Of a stretch of 6,814 nt of DNA, positions 6,062-6,814 are shown in pieces. The stretch is from a bacterium (GTDB lineage Bacteria; Eremiobacterota; Eremiobacteria; Baltobacterales; Baltobacteraceae). Within the stretch, counting starts at the first letter, position 1. Every line of letters begins with the position of its first letter. The notes under the pieces were generated by a model that searched no databases, was not told the origin of the DNA, and worked only from the letters and a program-made list of their open reading frames with translations. Both the position numbers and the translations under genes were made by a program. The stretch covers positions 1-6,814 of the forward strand of contig JAJXVC010000102.1 in NCBI GenBank assembly GCA_021782295.1, in the 5' to 3' direction.

Positions 6062-6457
6062 ATGTCCAAAAACATCCTCCTCGGTCGATCCCACAGCTTC
6101 CAATGCCGCGTCGAGGAGTGGATGACCGCGCATAAAGCCGGTAATACCGGTGTCGAGGTTCTCTCGACCGCGATGTTGGTCGATCTCGTCGAACGGGCGG
6201 CGATCGCCTGCCTGGACGAAGCGCTGCTCGACGGGCAGATCTCGGTCGGCACCCATATCGAACTCGAGCATCGGCGCCCCGTCCCCGTCGGCTTCCTGAT
6301 CCGAACCGAGGTCGAGGTCGCGCTGGTCGACGGCCCCCGCGTCAGCTTTGCCGTTCGCGCCTTCGATGAGTCCGACGCCGTCGCCGAAGGCACCCACGAA
6401 CGCTACATTATCGACCGGGAACGCTTCGAAGCGAAGCTCGCCGAAAAACTCGATTAA
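6062..6457 (+). CDS. Hotdog-fold acyl-CoA thioesterase, FlK (fluoroacetyl-CoA thioesterase)-like
   Basis: 131 aa, similar along its length to FlK of Streptomyces cattleya as I remember that sequence. FlK hydrolyses fluoroacetyl-CoA using Thr42, Glu50 and His76. The equivalents here align with exact spacing: Thr36 and Glu44 in STAMLVDLVE (35-44), Gly63 and His70 in SVGTHIELEH (61-70). The C-terminal block GTHERYIIDRERFEAKLAEKL also parallels FlK's GTHER...FNAK. The family also includes general small acyl-CoA thioesterases, and nothing here shows fluorine metabolism, so a housekeeping or detoxifying acyl-CoA hydrolase is more likely. Cytoplasmic, no signal peptide. The ATG at 6062 fits FlK's N-terminus; an in-frame ATG at 5957 would add 35 unrelated residues. 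No good Shine-Dalgarno precedes 6062, so translation may be weak or leaderless. Divergent from the efflux unit; downstream is an inverted-repeat spacer. Confidence 0.8.
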   Translation: MSKNILLGRSHSFQCRVEEWMTAHKAGNTGVEVLSTAMLVDLVERAAIACLDEALLDGQISVGTHIELEHRRPVPVGFLIRTEVEVALVDGPRVSFAVRAFDESDAVAEGTHERYIIDRERFEAKLAEKLD

Positions 6458-6507
6458 CTCCCTCCCCCTGAAGAGGGTGCGGCAGGCTCGGGCAGAAGAG
6501 AGGGGAG
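6458..6507. repeat. C/G-rich imperfect inverted repeat after the thioesterase gene
   Basis: It begins directly after the stop codon. CTCCC (6458-6462) can pair with GGGAG (6503-6507), or alternatively CCCTC (6460-6464) with GAGGG (6473-6477) across an 8-nt loop. The two pairings are mutually exclusive. Such CTCCCTCCCCCT...GAGGGGAG blocks resemble REP-like intergenic elements. No T-run follows, so a classical terminator is not supported. Confidence 0.4.
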
Positions 6508-6519
6508 ACGGTTCTTCGG

Positions 6520-6555
6520 GGGCCCCGTCGCCGGCGAAGGCCGGCCACGGGCTCC
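6520..6555. repeat. Strong GC-rich stem-loop, possible terminator
   Basis: GCCGGC (6530-6535) pairs with GCCGGC (6540-6545) around a GAAG loop. After one C-C mismatch, CCCGT (6524-6528) pairs with ACGGG (6547-6551). After a second mismatch, GGG (6520-6522) pairs with TCC (6553-6555), including one G-T pair. That gives about 14 pairs. Downstream on the plus strand there is only TTGTTT at 6561-6566 instead of a contiguous T-run, so it is either a weak terminator for the thioesterase gene or a REP-like element. Confidence 0.5.
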
Positions 6556-6622
6556 TAGCGTTGTTTAACAGACGGCGCCTAACGAAGAAACCGAGGCATC
6601 TTTACGACTCTCTCACCTATCG

Positions 6623-6628
6623 AGGAGG
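6623..6628 (+). promoter_or_regulatory. Shine-Dalgarno sequence AGGAGG for a TTG-started gene
   Basis: A full AGGAGG lies 5 nt before TTG at 6634. Together with the signal-peptide reading frame that starts there, this decides the start of the truncated gene at the right edge. The spacer 6556-6622 upstream must contain its promoter, but no confident -35/-10 pair is seen. Confidence 0.75.
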
Positions 6629-6633
6629 ATACT

Positions 6634-6814
6634 TTGAAGCGACTGAGCACCGGAGTCCTAGCAACGCTGATTGCAGCGTTCTGTGGGCTCAATGCGGTCG
6701 CAGCTCCCTCCGGCGCGTCGCATGGAAACATCGGCAACAAAGCGATCGTAGCGGATATGAGCTCGACCAATGCGGCTCCGCCGGCGAACTTCGGTTCTCC
6801 GCCGTCGGGGCAGG
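6634..6814 (+). CDS. Secreted protein, 5' part only (runs off the window)
   Basis: Sixty codons are visible with no stop, starting at TTG and preceded by AGGAGG. The product begins MKRLSTGVLATLIAAFCGLN, a typical Sec signal peptide with a basic start and hydrophobic core, and a probable signal peptidase I site at AVA-AP (residues 21-25). Cys17 sits in AAFC, which does not fit a lipobox, so lipidation is unlikely. The mature start is small-residue-rich: Ala, Ser, Gly, Pro and Asn, with APPANFGSPPSG at 48-59, looking like a flexible linker. The family cannot be recognised from this part. The start arrangement (TTG, MKR, strong SD) is the same as in the solute-binding protein gene at the other end of the window. 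Likely an envelope or exported protein. Confidence 0.65.
   Translation, partial: MKRLSTGVLATLIAAFCGLNAVAAPSGASHGNIGNKAIVADMSSTNAAPPANFGSPPSGQ

Noticed and set aside
6579..6770. 63-aa open frame on the minus strand
   Set aside because: It is antisense to the signal peptide and ribosome binding site of the secreted-protein gene, and has no domain or ribosome binding site.

Overview
The window looks like a piece of a GC-rich, diderm (two-membrane) bacterial chromosome. The evidence is an outer-membrane TolC-type channel, a lipoprotein efflux adaptor, GTG and TTG start codons with purine-rich ribosome binding sites, and the base composition by eye. Repeat-rich intergenic DNA of this style is seen in several environmental phyla. 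Eremiobacterota/WPS-2-like bacteria are one possibility, but that is only an impression and no marker gene here fixes the taxonomy.

Layout. Positions 1-460 hold no credible gene. They are a field of intergenic inverted repeats: irregular stem-loops at 30-157, an array of 48-bp hairpin units at 163-348 (three identical copies plus one variant whose stem carries compensatory changes), then decaying copies of the short motif TACTCGGCGTGACAGC to about 447. The last of these form what looks like an intrinsic terminator (401-440) for the gene that ends at 461.

Four genes follow on the minus strand. Read in transcription order from 5939 they are: a membrane-fusion lipoprotein (4713-5939), a TolC-family outer-membrane protein (3334-4716), a two-domain Lrp/AsnC-like protein related to the siroheme decarboxylases AhbA/AhbB and NirDL (2198-3337), and after a 97-nt gap a family-5 oligopeptide/solute-binding lipoprotein (461-2101). 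The first three are joined by two identical 4-nt GTGA stop/start overlaps and so form a tight translationally coupled unit. The inner-membrane pump that the adaptor and channel should serve is absent, as are permease and ATPase genes for the binding protein.

Across a 122-bp divergent intergenic region, the plus strand carries a hotdog-fold acyl-CoA thioesterase resembling fluoroacetyl-CoA thioesterase FlK, with the Thr/Glu/His catalytic set aligned (6062-6457). A GC-rich inverted-repeat spacer follows (6458-6633). The last feature is the 5' end of a secreted protein (6634 to the window end) with a TTG start, a strong Shine-Dalgarno sequence and a signal peptide.

How they fit: adaptor and channel would form the envelope-spanning part of an export system. 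The co-translated AhbA/B-like protein is either a regulator of that system or a tetrapyrrole enzyme placed in it. The binding protein suggests peptide or solute uptake and may be a separate unit. No completely new system can be proven from this window. The most unusual items are the covarying hairpin array and the AhbAB/NirDL-like protein coupled to efflux genes.
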